A DNA stretch of 64,000 nt from Chitinophagales bacterium (lineage in GTDB: Bacteria > Bacteroidota > Bacteroidia > Chitinophagales > LD1): assembly GCA_019638515.1 (NCBI GenBank), contig JAHBTS010000004.1:62001-126000 (forward strand). The letters run 5' to 3'. The stretch's first letter is position 1; every line of letters begins with the position of its first letter. Positions 43,942 through 52,911 of the stretch are shown here, piece after piece. The notes beneath the pieces are model-generated. The model made no database searches and was not told the origin of the DNA. It saw only the letters and a list, made by a program, of their open reading frames with translations. A program made the position numbers and the translations under genes.

Positions 43942-45138
43942 ATGGCTAAAGAGAAATTCGTAAAAGACAAGCCGCACGTAAACATTGGTACTATTGGCCA
44001 CGTTGACCACGGTAAAACCACACTTACTGCTGCTATTACAACAGTACTTGCTAATAAAGGCATGGCTGAAAAACGTGATTACAACTCAATTGATAACGCT
44101 CCTGAAGAAAAAGAGCGTGGTATCACCATCAATACTGCACACGTTGAGTACCAAACAGAAAACAGACACTACGCACACGTAGATTGCCCAGGTCACGCTG
44201 ACTATATCAAAAACATGGTAACAGGTGCTGCGCAAATGGACGGAGCTATTCTTGTGGTAGCCGCTACAGATGGTCCTATGCCTCAAACTCGTGAGCACAT
44301 CTTGTTGGCTCGCCAGGTAGGTGTTCCTCAAATTGTTGTGTTCATGAACAAAGTAGATTTAGTGGACGATCCTGAGTTCTTAGAATTAGGCGAAATGGAA
44401 ATCCGCGACTTATTAAAATTCTACAACTTTGATGGTGATAACATTCCTGTTATTCAAGGTTCTGCTTTGGGTGGTTTAAATGGAGATCCAAAATGGGTTG
44501 CTAAAATTGAAGAGTTGATGGCAGCTGTTGATAATTGGATTCCGGTTCCTCCTCGTGCAGTTGATCAACCATTCTTAATGCCTGTTGAGGATGTATTCTC
44601 AATTACTGGTCGTGGTACTGTTGCTACTGGTCGTATTGAGCGTGGTGTAATTAACTCTAACGATCCGGTTGAAATCATCGGTTTACAAAAAGAAGGCGAC
44701 AAACCTTTACAATCTACCGTTACTGGTGTGGAAATGTTCCGTAAAATTCTTGACCGTGGCGAAGCTGGCGATAATGTTGGTTTATTGTTGCGCGGTATTG
44801 AGAAAGATAACATTAAGCGTGGAATGGTTATTGTTAAACCAGGCACCGTAACTCCTCACACTGAGTTTAAATGCGAAGTTTACGTATTAAGCAAAGAAGA
44901 AGGTGGTCGTCACACTCCATTCTTTAACCAATACCGTCCTCAGTTCTACTTCCGTACTACTGACGTTACAGGCGAAATTACACTTCCTGCAGGTGTAGAA
45001 ATGGTAATGCCTGGCGATAACGTTACCTTGAATGTAAAACTCATCTATCCTATTGCGATGGAAAAAGGTTTACGTTTCGCTATCCGCGAAGGTGGACGTA
45101 CAGTAGGTGCCGGTCAGGTAACTGAAATCGTTAAGTAA
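43942..45138 (+). CDS. tuf: Elongation factor Tu
   Basis: GTPase that carries aminoacyl-tRNA to the ribosome. The protein has 398 residues from ATG 43942 ([20 protein letters not shown]); a longer frame from 43792 would run through the tRNA-Thr gene and is not real. G1 GHVDHGKT, G2 with GITINTAH, G3 DCPGHADY, G4 NKVD and the switch and domain II/III residues are all present. Codon use is noticeably more biased than in neighbours, as expected of a highly expressed gene. It is co-transcribed with the four upstream tRNAs, and a terminator follows directly. Confidence 0.98.
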   Translation: MAKEKFVKDKPHVNIGTIGHVDHGKTTLTAAITTVLANKGMAEKRDYNSIDNAPEEKERGITINTAHVEYQTENRHYAHVDCPGHADYIKNMVTGAAQMDGAILVVAATDGPMPQTREHILLARQVGVPQIVVFMNKVDLVDDPEFLELGEMEIRDLLKFYNFDGDNIPVIQGSALGGLNGDPKWVAKIEELMAAVDNWIPVPPRAVDQPFLMPVEDVFSITGRGTVATGRIERGVINSNDPVEIIGLQKEGDKPLQSTVTGVEMFRKILDRGEAGDNVGLLLRGIEKDNIKRGMVIVKPGTVTPHTEFKCEVYVLSKEEGGRHTPFFNQYRPQFYFRTTDVTGEITLPAGVEMVMPGDNVTLNVKLIYPIAMEKGLRFAIREGGRTVGAGQVTEIVK

Positions 45139-45157
45139 TTAAACCTTACTAACATAA

Positions 45158-45190
45158 TGAAATGGCTGCCCAAAAGGCGGCCATTTTTAT
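45158..45190. terminator. Terminator of tuf
   Basis: Nine-base stem ATGGCTGCC with GGCGGCCAT (one G-T wobble) around 45161-45185, followed by TTTTTA on the plus strand. It lies just past the tuf stop and faces the minus-strand kinase-like gene. Confidence 0.8.
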
Positions 45191-45342
45191 TTGGCAGTTA
45201 TCGCAAAAGTTCATCAACAAGGGCTCCATCCTTTAATTGTACCAACAACCTACGGATGCATATAACGTGAATGATTGCACAGCCCTTTTACTCATTGCGG
45301 TTTTCGGTTTTGCGGGCGGGCGGGCTTCTTCCCAATTGTTGG
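45191..45342. other. Non-coding right-hand flank of the kinase-like island, cassette-boundary-like
   Basis: About 150 bp with a GC-rich patch (GCGGTTTTCGGTTTTGCGGG then CGGGCGGGC) inside AT-rich sequence and ACGGATGCATATAACG nearby. This style differs from other spacers in the window and recalls the short repeats that border single-gene cassettes in some Bacteroidota. No gene seen. Confidence 0.35.
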
Positions 45343-46461
45343 CTACTCAATCAATTTTTGTGTCAAACTTGTCCCAGTAACGTCAGGCAAAAAGCTAATT
45401 ATTGAGTTTGTTTTTTTCCATTTAAGTAGCTTAGGTGTTAGGAAAATTTGATAGTTGTAATTGTATGGTCCTAAAAATTTTTGACCTGAATTTGAAACCC
45501 AAACCTCCCAGTCAATAAGTCCAGCTTGTTTTAGTTGATGCAATCTTTTAGTGAATATGTTTTGTATGTGTTCTTCTATTCTTGCCATTCTTTGGTCAGA
45601 GTATTTAAGTCTTAGCTTTCCTGTTGCATCATTTTCTTTCTCCATATACATTTTTTCTTGTTCGGTTTGTTCAAATTCAGGATTGTAAGGAATTTCAATA
45701 TCCTTCTCTGTCAGGCAAAGTGAAAGGGTAATATCAAATGGCACTTCTTGTATTATTAGTGAAATAATTACTTTACCTATTTCGTCAAGAAGATTAAAAT
45801 CAAATGCAACTTTCTCAATTAAGTGAATATGATGTCTTAGGTCTTTAAATGATTTTATTGAGTTACATAAATCCAAAATCATACTTGTAACTGTTACATC
45901 ATGTTTAGGACATTTATCAATCAACTTTCTAATTATCTCATTGAAGCATTTTATGTCGAAATGGACATTTTTCTCAAAGTCAATTTTATTCCCCCAAAAC
46001 GCAAAATCAAATACTTTTAGATAGCCAAAGTTGTCAATTATGATATTTGCTTCATGCAAATCCCCGTGAGATACTTCATAGTTGTGTGCTTTTTCTAAAC
46101 CTGAGGCGAGTTGCTTAATAATACTAATCACTAATTCTGTGGATAGTGTTTCATTTTCGCTATGCAAGTTACCTATTGTTTTGCCTTGAACATAGTCCAT
46201 TACATAGCAATTTCTTTTCACCCCTTTAATGATAGATGTAGCCAAATAGTAAACTGTCCCAATTTCAGGTTCTGCTGACAGTATGAACAGCTTTTTAAAC
46301 TCACCTAATAGGTATTCATCTTCTTTGTCGTCATAATATCCAATGAACTTTGCTACAAGGTTTTTGCCAGAAATATTATCTTTAAATAAATATGCAGCTT
46401 CTTCTTTTAAAGTAGTAGCTTCGCTCAAGTCTATATTTTTATGTTCTCTTAAATCTATCAT
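45343..46461 (-). CDS. Protein kinase-like protein
   Basis: Protein of 372 residues. The kinase-like core has a lysine in NLVAKF (K38), a helix-C glutamate candidate in LLGEFKKLF, hinge-like YVMDYVQGKTI, the catalytic loop SHGDLHEANIII (D134, N139) and the metal aspartate in VFDFAFW (D152; DFA in place of DFG). It therefore looks like an active or atypical Ser/Thr kinase of the HGD type, also seen in aminoglycoside-kinase-like folds. The last 110 residues (after about 260) are an extra domain, partly charged helix (MARIEEHIQNIFTKRLHQLK), not recognised. It is alone and AT-rich, in an accessory-looking block between tuf and a giant adhesin. Partner and target unknown; a defence or toxin-antitoxin role is only a guess. 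Confidence 0.75.
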   Translation of the reverse strand: MIDLREHKNIDLSEATTLKEEAAYLFKDNISGKNLVAKFIGYYDDKEDEYLLGEFKKLFILSAEPEIGTVYYLATSIIKGVKRNCYVMDYVQGKTIGNLHSENETLSTELVISIIKQLASGLEKAHNYEVSHGDLHEANIIIDNFGYLKVFDFAFWGNKIDFEKNVHFDIKCFNEIIRKLIDKCPKHDVTVTSMILDLCNSIKSFKDLRHHIHLIEKVAFDFNLLDEIGKVIISLIIQEVPFDITLSLCLTEKDIEIPYNPEFEQTEQEKMYMEKENDATGKLRLKYSDQRMARIEEHIQNIFTKRLHQLKQAGLIDWEVWVSNSGQKFLGPYNYNYQIFLTPKLLKWKKTNSIISFLPDVTGTSLTQKLIE

Positions 46462-46731
46462 CGCAGAATTTCATTTTAGTGTGATTGCATATTTATTGTC
46501 AAGGTATCGGATAATTGTCAGTCCGTTAACAAGTTCTTTTAGACGCTGAATTACTGTCCCCCAACACCGAACTAAAAAGAAAGAACAACTTCTAAAATAA
46601 CTACGTCAAAGTCTGCCGAAACAACTAACACGGGGACAGTCATTCAACGTCTTTTTGATACTCTGTCAATGTGTTCGCAGTCGTCCGATAGCCTTGCAGC
46701 CAACTAATACTTTATAAAAGTATGGTTGCCT
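46462..46731. other. Upstream non-coding part of the kinase-like island with a large inverted repeat
   Basis: About 270 bp without a supported gene. It contains two 21-base arms in inverted orientation (46541-46561 and 46632-46652) and borders a decayed gene end (46732-46858). Confidence 0.5.
46541..46652. repeat. 21-bp imperfect inverted repeat with a 70-bp loop
   Basis: Left arm AGACGCTGAATTACTGTCCC plus C at 46541-46561; the right arm at 46632-46652 is its reverse complement with two differences (19 of 21 match, the CTGTCCCC core exact). It may be the ends of a small non-autonomous element, or a long RNA hairpin. No transposase is present and no target duplication was recognised. Confidence 0.6.
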
Positions 46732-46858
46732 TTATGTTTCTCTTGTGTTGCTTGATGCAATTCTATTCCCTTCTATATCTTTATATGCAGCAATAAGCCC
46801 AATTCTATTGTCTGTTTTTGGATATAGAATTTGTCCACCGCTTGAGGTGGTGCCAACA
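46732..46858 (-). pseudogene. C-terminal remnant of a glyoxalase/VOC-family gene
   Basis: On the minus strand a frame ends at TAA 46732-46734 and encodes VGTTSSGGQILYPKTDNRIG followed by LIAAYKDIEGNRIASSNT. The GG-x-(8)-TDN-x-G then D-x-EGNRI pattern is the usual last beta-strand pair of small vicinal-oxygen-chelate (glyoxalase/bleomycin-resistance) proteins. There is no start codon, and upstream the frame runs into the end of the 1944-aa adhesin gene, so only about 40 residues remain. It is probably the leftover of a gene disrupted when the island formed. Confidence 0.5.
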
Positions 46859-46867
46859 CAACGCTGT

Positions 46868-49800
46868 TTAGCGAAGCAATGTAATACTGCCTTTAAAATC
46901 GCTTCTGGAATAGTTGTCTATCCATGTAATAGAAAGTGTATAAACATATACACCACCCGGTAGGTATTTACCACCATACATGCCATCCCATTTAAAGTGT
47001 TTATCGTAAGAGTCGTACACTTTTTCGCCCCATCGGTTAAACAACTGGAACTGCATTTGTTTCCAAGCATCTTTATTTCCAAAAATTTCTAAGAAAGCAT
47101 TGCGCTCATCGTTTCCACCAGGGCTAAAAGCATTAGGCACAAACACCGGATACTCCGGCACTACTGTAATATTTACGGTATCGCTCCAAATACAACCATT
47201 GGTATCTACTGCCGTAATTACATAAGGCATAGAAGCCATTGGCGAAGCTATGGTAGAAGAGCAGTTTGGGCAGTTTAAATACAATGTGGGTCTATAATTA
47301 TAGCTTGCTACCATTGTTCCGGGAGTGTTTTCTACCTCAATTTTTACCTTGCCTCCCAAAGGAATAAAAGTATCGTTTGGTGAAGCCATTATTCTAAAGA
47401 TAGAATCGTTCCTTACTTCTAAAACCGTATCGGCCTTACAGTTCCTACTATCTGTTACAGTTAAAGCATATATCCCCGAAGGTAAGCCTGTGATGTCCTG
47501 CGAAAATGCACCATTGCTCCATGCATAAGTTGTGGTACCCACGGCTCCCGTTTGTGCCATGTAAATTGCTCCATTTTCTAGTGGCGGACAAAGCACATCT
47601 ATCACTAATGGTAACAATGTAATGCCCGGCAACTCGTTTACAAAAATATTTTGCTCAACAATAGTACAAGCATTTGCATCTGTAACCGTAAGGTTGTATA
47701 AACCGGTGTTTAATCCTTCAACAAAGTTACTATCTACATTTGCCGGACTCCAACTGTAAGTATAGATTGGCGTACCGCCCGAAACGGTGGCAGTAATTGT
47801 GCCATCGCTAAAATCTTTACAAGAAACCGGAGTGGTTTGTGTGGTTAATGCCAATTGAGAAGGCTCAGTTACGGCAATACTTTGTAATGCCAATGTACAA
47901 TTGTTGGCATCGGTTACCGTAACATCATAGGCACCTGCTGCCAAATTACAATTAGGCTGCACAACAGCACCATTAGACCAACTAAAACTGTAATTTGGCG
48001 TACCTCCCGATACGTTCAAATAAATGCAGCCATCGGTTTCGCCAAAGCAGCTAATGTGAACTGCTGAATCTGAAACCGCGAGTGGCGTTGGCTCTTGTAC
48101 ACAGATAGTAGTTCCTGCTACCGCACAGTTTGTGGTGTCGGTTACTGTTATGGTATAGCAACCCGCAGTTAAGTTTTGAATATCTTCTGTAGTAGCACCA
48201 TTGCTCCATTGGGTAGTCCACGGTCCGCCAACTCCAGTAAGTGTAACATCAATAGCTCCGTTTGAACCTCCTGCACATTGGATATTTGTAATTACAGAAT
48301 CTATTGCCACCGATGACAGTGGTGAAGGAATAATAAACTGAATAGAGTCCACACAATTATTACCATCAACAATATATACTTTTGTATTGCCGCCACACAA
48401 ACTGCTCTGGGTGTTTCCGGTTGGGTTTCCTTGTAAATCCCAAATAACGGTAATAGTTCCCGTTCCCCCGCTGGCATCAACCGTTGCCGCACCATCGCAA
48501 GAAGATGAACAGGTTGTGCCTGTGGTGTCTAATAATACCGGAACCAATGGCTGCGGTTCAAAAATATCGCCAGTGGCTGTAGCCGTACAATTAGAGTTTA
48601 CATCGGTTACAGTTACAGAATATGTAGCCGGACACAAAGCTGTAAGTCCTCTTGTAGCACTTCCGTTGCTCCATTGAAAAGAATAGTTTCCACTACCGCC
48701 AATTGCAACTACCCTAATAGTTCCATTGCAAGCTCCGGCACAAATTACGGGTGTCAAACTATCAATATAAGCCGTTAATCCTCCTCCGGAGCCAATTACA
48801 CCATTTCCGGTAGAAGTACATCCTGTGGCATTATCGGTAACGGTTACATCATATCCGCCAACCGGCAAACCTGTTACCAACGAATCGGTATCGGTTATTG
48901 GGCTTTGCCAAGTATAGGTGTAGCTACCTGCTGCATCCGGAATGGCTGCTATACTTCCCGTTGGGCCGCATATAGCCGGATTTATTGCAAAAGAAAGTGT
49001 AGGCGGAGCTTTTACCACTACTTCAAAAAAAGTATCGGCAACACACAAGCCCGAAGCGCTATATCCTGTAAGGAAATAATTATAGTTTGTTGGTGGTTTT
49101 GCTACTACGGTTGGAGATGTGGTACTGCTTAAATAGGTTGGTGGAGCCCACTCATAGCGCGCTGCGCCCGTTGCAGTAATAGTAGCACTATCGCCCGGGC
49201 AGTATCCTAAATAGCCATTAAAACTAAGCTGTGGGTAAGTATCTACCCAAATATAAATTGAATCGTATGGAGAATAACCGCAACAAGATGTGCTAATCCG
49301 CAGTTTTACTTTAAACACCCCTGGTGTATTGAATTGCTGATTCAATACTTCATCGTACTGCGATCCTTGCAAAGTATTTACGGCCAATGCGCCTCCAAAA
49401 TCCCAAAAGAAAGAATCTGCTCCGGGAATTACACCATAAAAATCTGCCATTTGTCCTTGGCAAAGCAAAAATGTATCTGATGTGCCTACTTGAGTTGCAG
49501 AGGTTGTAATTTCAGGAATATAGCTGTTTGCATCTATAGGAATAATGGTAAATCCGGTATAGGTATTGTTACTAAAAACAATGTCTTTTCTTCCAAAAGC
49601 CGTGTATTGAGTAGTTACCGAAGCTCCATTACCAGTAGCCGGTGTTGCTGCTGCTCCAAAATTCCACGCCCCTGCCGAAGCCGAAGAAAATCCGATATTC
49701 CGGAAGGTACAGTTAGTGTTGGTTGCCGAAATAGTTGGTTGAGAAGCTAAATTGAATTTTGCAGGATTGTTTACACCAGCAGCTATAGGCTGTGCTGTTC

Positions 49801-52702
49801 CGCCATTGGTAACAATTGGTGCGGTACCATTAGAAATAATGGCTGCACCCACACCATTTGCACCGGGCTGTCCGTTTCCACCACGACCACCATTTCCGCC
49901 ACTTCCTCCATTTCCTCCGGACGACATTGGGCTACACGAGCCAGTAGTGGTGGTTCCTGCAACTCCAGCACTGCCGGCAGTTCCTAATTGACCAACGCCA
50001 CCTACACCACCAATGCCAGCAACACCCGTGTTTATATCACAATCTGTAAACTTGGCTCCGGCACCGTTGTTATATAAATAAACGCCAAAGCTTCCACCTC
50101 CGCCCCAGCCGGCAGTTCCACCCAACCCGCCATTGCCTCCATCTCCTCCTCTACCGCCATTGGGAACACCATTGATACTACAAGTGCAGCTCGTTCCTTT
50201 AGAGCCTCCGCCTCCGCCTCCGCCTCCGCCTCCGGCAACACCATTAGTTCCATCAATTCCTTTACCGCCCACCTGAAAAAACTGAGTTGTAGTAACAGGA
50301 GAAGGATTGGTTGCGGGACCATCAATTCCAGCTGCTCCTGCAACACCATTGCCTCCATTGCCTCCACTCCGTGCGCTGGCGCCACATCCAAAAATATTGC
50401 AATTGTCGCCTACTGCTCCTGTTCCTGCAGAACCCGCGGAGCCTGCATTATTAGAGCCTGCAGTACCTGCGGTGCCTGCAGTACCATTTAAATCGCAACC
50501 TGTACTTGGGTTTCCTGCACCGCCATTGCCACCAACACCTCCTGTGCCGGACTGTCCAATGCCGGGAGGAGAATAGCCGCTTCTTCCATCGGTTGCTTTA
50601 CCCGGTATAATTTGGCAGCGAACGAAATCGTAATTAGAGCAATTGGTTATATGAAATACATAATTAGATGCGCCTGAACTATCTGTAAGCGCTAAAGCTG
50701 GGCAATCAGCCGTTTGAAAGGTTATATCTTGAAAACGAAAATATGCCTGACTGTTGAGATAAATTGCTACCAATCTTTTTTCTGCAAGCGTATTGCCTTC
50801 CATATTTAATGCACTTCTATAAATAGTGGTAGCTCCCGGTGTGCTTGTTTTTGTCCAAGTAACCGGATCGTGCCCACCCTCTATAGTTGTATAACTAGTG
50901 ATATTGGTAATTGGATTATCAATAGTATAAGTACCTACCGCTAATTTTATTAAGGCATTATTACATTGCGCTTTTGCAATTGCTCCTAATAAATTTGTTG
51001 GGTCTGCCATGCTTCCCGTTCCGGTTCCGGTTGGAGTAGCATATAATACTTGACAACTTTGTGGTGGCGGTGGCGGGCTGCTGGTAATATTTACCAAAGC
51101 CGTATCGCTTGGACAACCATCGGCATTATACGAAACAACTTTGTAAACAGTGCTGTTTGCCGGAGAGGCAACTACTATTTTACAAGTATCGCAATCTAAG
51201 CCTGTAGCCGGAAACCATTGCTGCCGCACGGCTCCATTGGTAGTGGCTGTAAGTTGAATAGAAGATCCTGCACACAGTGTTGCATTTGCCGGGAAAACCG
51301 TAATGGTTGGTTTAGAACTTCTTCGCACCAGTACTTGGTCTGTTTTCACACAACCATCGGTATAGGTTACCGAAAAAGTATAAACTGTTGTTTGAGTTGG
51401 ACTTACCGTCCATGTTTGTCCATTTTGGGTATTTACACCATCGCTCCAAACAAAACTTTGCACATTAGCCGGAGGCGCTGTGGTAGAACCGCTAAGCGTA
51501 GTACTTTGCCCAGGGCAAAGCGCCACATCCGGTCCGGCAACTGCAGGAGGCTGTGGACAAGGTAAAACAATAATAGTAAACGAGCGGGTTCCCTGCCCGG
51601 TAATCGGACAGTTGTTGTCTTGTACTGAAACGGTAAATATATGCGATCCGGTATCTGTTTGTGTGGTTTGCCAACAAAATGTTCCTACGGGATGGTTTGC
51701 TGAAGAGGTATTAAAAGTAGCCCCCGGAATAGATTGATTCCAACTCATACTTACCGCATCAGAAGCATCGGCATCGGCACTATTTACATCAAAGCAGATA
51801 TTTTGCCCGGCATAAATAGTTACAGAATTATTGCTGCCACCATTTATTCCTGAAATAGTAGGGTTTTGATTGCTGCAATTGATAATAGTATATTGAATAT
51901 CGCGCACAATGGTGCTAATAAGTTGCCCGTTTCTATACTCTTTAATTTGAACTGCAATTACTGCTACCTGTGTTTGGTTGGGAGTAAAACTCACATCTCC
52001 GTTTGCCGGGTTTATGGTGATTCCTCCGGAGGTTGAAAGCGGGTTGTTTACATTGTATGGATTTTTATATGTTACTCCTCCCGATGTTTGTTGTGGAACG
52101 GCAAACGAAAATGCCAAAGAATCGCCATCTAAATCGGTACCTCCCGGGTTAAAACTTACCGCTTGGTTAATACAAGTAAACGGTACCGGTGGAACAGAAA
52201 AAATTGGTGAGCTGTTACACGGACTCAGGGTGTTATCTATGGTTGTGTGTACCAACATATCGTTACTTCCCGGATTTGTAAGCGTATTGATGGCATTGTT
52301 CCGGCAGCAACTGGTCCAGCCAAATACCCAATCGTTTCCGCAACCGGGAGGCAAGGTAACTACGCCTTGATAAACATATTCTTGCACTCCGTAAGGCAAA
52401 TTTCCATTGCTGCAAACAGAAGACTGACCCGGACAAGTAGGTGTAATATCTTTGGGAAAACCCGATATCAACTGCAACGACACAGAGCTGTTTACGGCAC
52501 ACTGCTGGGAACTATATGCTACCGATTGCATAGAGCCTGCATCTACTCCTCTGCAATCGCGATAAACCTTGAGCGTTAATCTATACTGGCCGGAACCTAA
52601 ACATTCATAAGTTAAGTCGGCACCCATTAAGTGGGTTGCTTTAGATTCTTGGGCTGCAATCGCAAATAAAAATGCAATAATCGCAGGTAGAATTTTTTTC
52701 AT
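46868..52702 (-). CDS. Giant cell-surface protein (1944 aa) with Gly-rich domain, SprB repeats and T9SS type B sorting domain
   Basis: Signal peptide (to about 23), then THLMGADLTYECLGSGQYRL, a start shared by a group of Bacteroidota T9SS proteins. Ig/PKD-like domains follow to about residue 600. Next is a region resembling a parallel beta-helix (600-745), then a Gly/Ala/Ser/Asn-rich, collagen-like tract (about 745-990, including a run of ten glycines). Seven SprB repeats occupy about 1260-1730 (motif SxxCxGxxxGxIxxxxxGG...YxxxWSNG...GxYxVTVTDxxxC). The type B domain is last (VFVPNAFSPGGNDERNAFLE, LFNRWGEKVYDS, LPGGVYVYTLSI). Probably anchored or released at the surface as an adhesin or gliding-type protein. 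No SprF-like gene is adjacent. Confidence 0.9.
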   Translation of the reverse strand: MKKILPAIIAFLFAIAAQESKATHLMGADLTYECLGSGQYRLTLKVYRDCRGVDAGSMQSVAYSSQQCAVNSSVSLQLISGFPKDITPTCPGQSSVCSNGNLPYGVQEYVYQGVVTLPPGCGNDWVFGWTSCCRNNAINTLTNPGSNDMLVHTTIDNTLSPCNSSPIFSVPPVPFTCINQAVSFNPGGTDLDGDSLAFSFAVPQQTSGGVTYKNPYNVNNPLSTSGGITINPANGDVSFTPNQTQVAVIAVQIKEYRNGQLISTIVRDIQYTIINCSNQNPTISGINGGSNNSVTIYAGQNICFDVNSADADASDAVSMSWNQSIPGATFNTSSANHPVGTFCWQTTQTDTGSHIFTVSVQDNNCPITGQGTRSFTIIVLPCPQPPAVAGPDVALCPGQSTTLSGSTTAPPANVQSFVWSDGVNTQNGQTWTVSPTQTTVYTFSVTYTDGCVKTDQVLVRRSSKPTITVFPANATLCAGSSIQLTATTNGAVRQQWFPATGLDCDTCKIVVASPANSTVYKVVSYNADGCPSDTALVNITSSPPPPPQSCQVLYATPTGTGTGSMADPTNLLGAIAKAQCNNALIKLAVGTYTIDNPITNITSYTTIEGGHDPVTWTKTSTPGATTIYRSALNMEGNTLAEKRLVAIYLNSQAYFRFQDITFQTADCPALALTDSSGASNYVFHITNCSNYDFVRCQIIPGKATDGRSGYSPPGIGQSGTGGVGGNGGAGNPSTGCDLNGTAGTAGTAGSNNAGSAGSAGTGAVGDNCNIFGCGASARSGGNGGNGVAGAAGIDGPATNPSPVTTTQFFQVGGKGIDGTNGVAGGGGGGGGGGSKGTSCTCSINGVPNGGRGGDGGNGGLGGTAGWGGGGSFGVYLYNNGAGAKFTDCDINTGVAGIGGVGGVGQLGTAGSAGVAGTTTTGSCSPMSSGGNGGSGGNGGRGGNGQPGANGVGAAIISNGTAPIVTNGGTAQPIAAGVNNPAKFNLASQPTISATNTNCTFRNIGFSSASAGAWNFGAAATPATGNGASVTTQYTAFGRKDIVFSNNTYTGFTIIPIDANSYIPEITTSATQVGTSDTFLLCQGQMADFYGVIPGADSFFWDFGGALAVNTLQGSQYDEVLNQQFNTPGVFKVKLRISTSCCGYSPYDSIYIWVDTYPQLSFNGYLGYCPGDSATITATGAARYEWAPPTYLSSTTSPTVVAKPPTNYNYFLTGYSASGLCVADTFFEVVVKAPPTLSFAINPAICGPTGSIAAIPDAAGSYTYTWQSPITDTDSLVTGLPVGGYDVTVTDNATGCTSTGNGVIGSGGGLTAYIDSLTPVICAGACNGTIRVVAIGGSGNYSFQWSNGSATRGLTALCPATYSVTVTDVNSNCTATATGDIFEPQPLVPVLLDTTGTTCSSSCDGAATVDASGGTGTITVIWDLQGNPTGNTQSSLCGGNTKVYIVDGNNCVDSIQFIIPSPLSSVAIDSVITNIQCAGGSNGAIDVTLTGVGGPWTTQWSNGATTEDIQNLTAGCYTITVTDTTNCAVAGTTICVQEPTPLAVSDSAVHISCFGETDGCIYLNVSGGTPNYSFSWSNGAVVQPNCNLAAGAYDVTVTDANNCTLALQSIAVTEPSQLALTTQTTPVSCKDFSDGTITATVSGGTPIYTYSWSPANVDSNFVEGLNTGLYNLTVTDANACTIVEQNIFVNELPGITLLPLVIDVLCPPLENGAIYMAQTGAVGTTTYAWSNGAFSQDITGLPSGIYALTVTDSRNCKADTVLEVRNDSIFRIMASPNDTFIPLGGKVKIEVENTPGTMVASYNYRPTLYLNCPNCSSTIASPMASMPYVITAVDTNGCIWSDTVNITVVPEYPVFVPNAFSPGGNDERNAFLEIFGNKDAWKQMQFQLFNRWGEKVYDSYDKHFKWDGMYGGKYLPGGVYVYTLSITWIDNYSRSDFKGSITLLR
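50205..50234 (+). repeat. Hexanucleotide microsatellite coding for polyglycine
   Basis: Five perfect CCTCCG units, encoding ten consecutive glycines in the minus-strand adhesin. Being a multiple of three, copy-number change would alter length without a frameshift. Confidence 0.8.
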
Positions 52703-52911
52703 TGAGTGAGGGAAATTACTTGTCCGTTAAACATTTAATAACAATGAGATGAGAGAACTCTTTCTTTCGTTGCTAAACAAGTAAAAATTTTCCCTTGCAA
52801 AAACTTTTTTGTGCTTACACAGAAAATATAGTGTAGCAAATATTTGAAACCCCAAAATACACTGCTTTAATGTTGCACTTATGTGCTTAATTTTTTTTCT
52901 TTTTTTGTTGG

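Noticed and set aside
46462..46731. Possible integron attC site next to the kinase gene
   Set aside because: No integrase, and the core sites do not match the attC pattern well enough.
50032..50391. Alternative frames in the glycine-rich tract of the giant adhesin
   Set aside because: Met/Glu/Val-rich composition results from the GC-rich repeat read out of frame.
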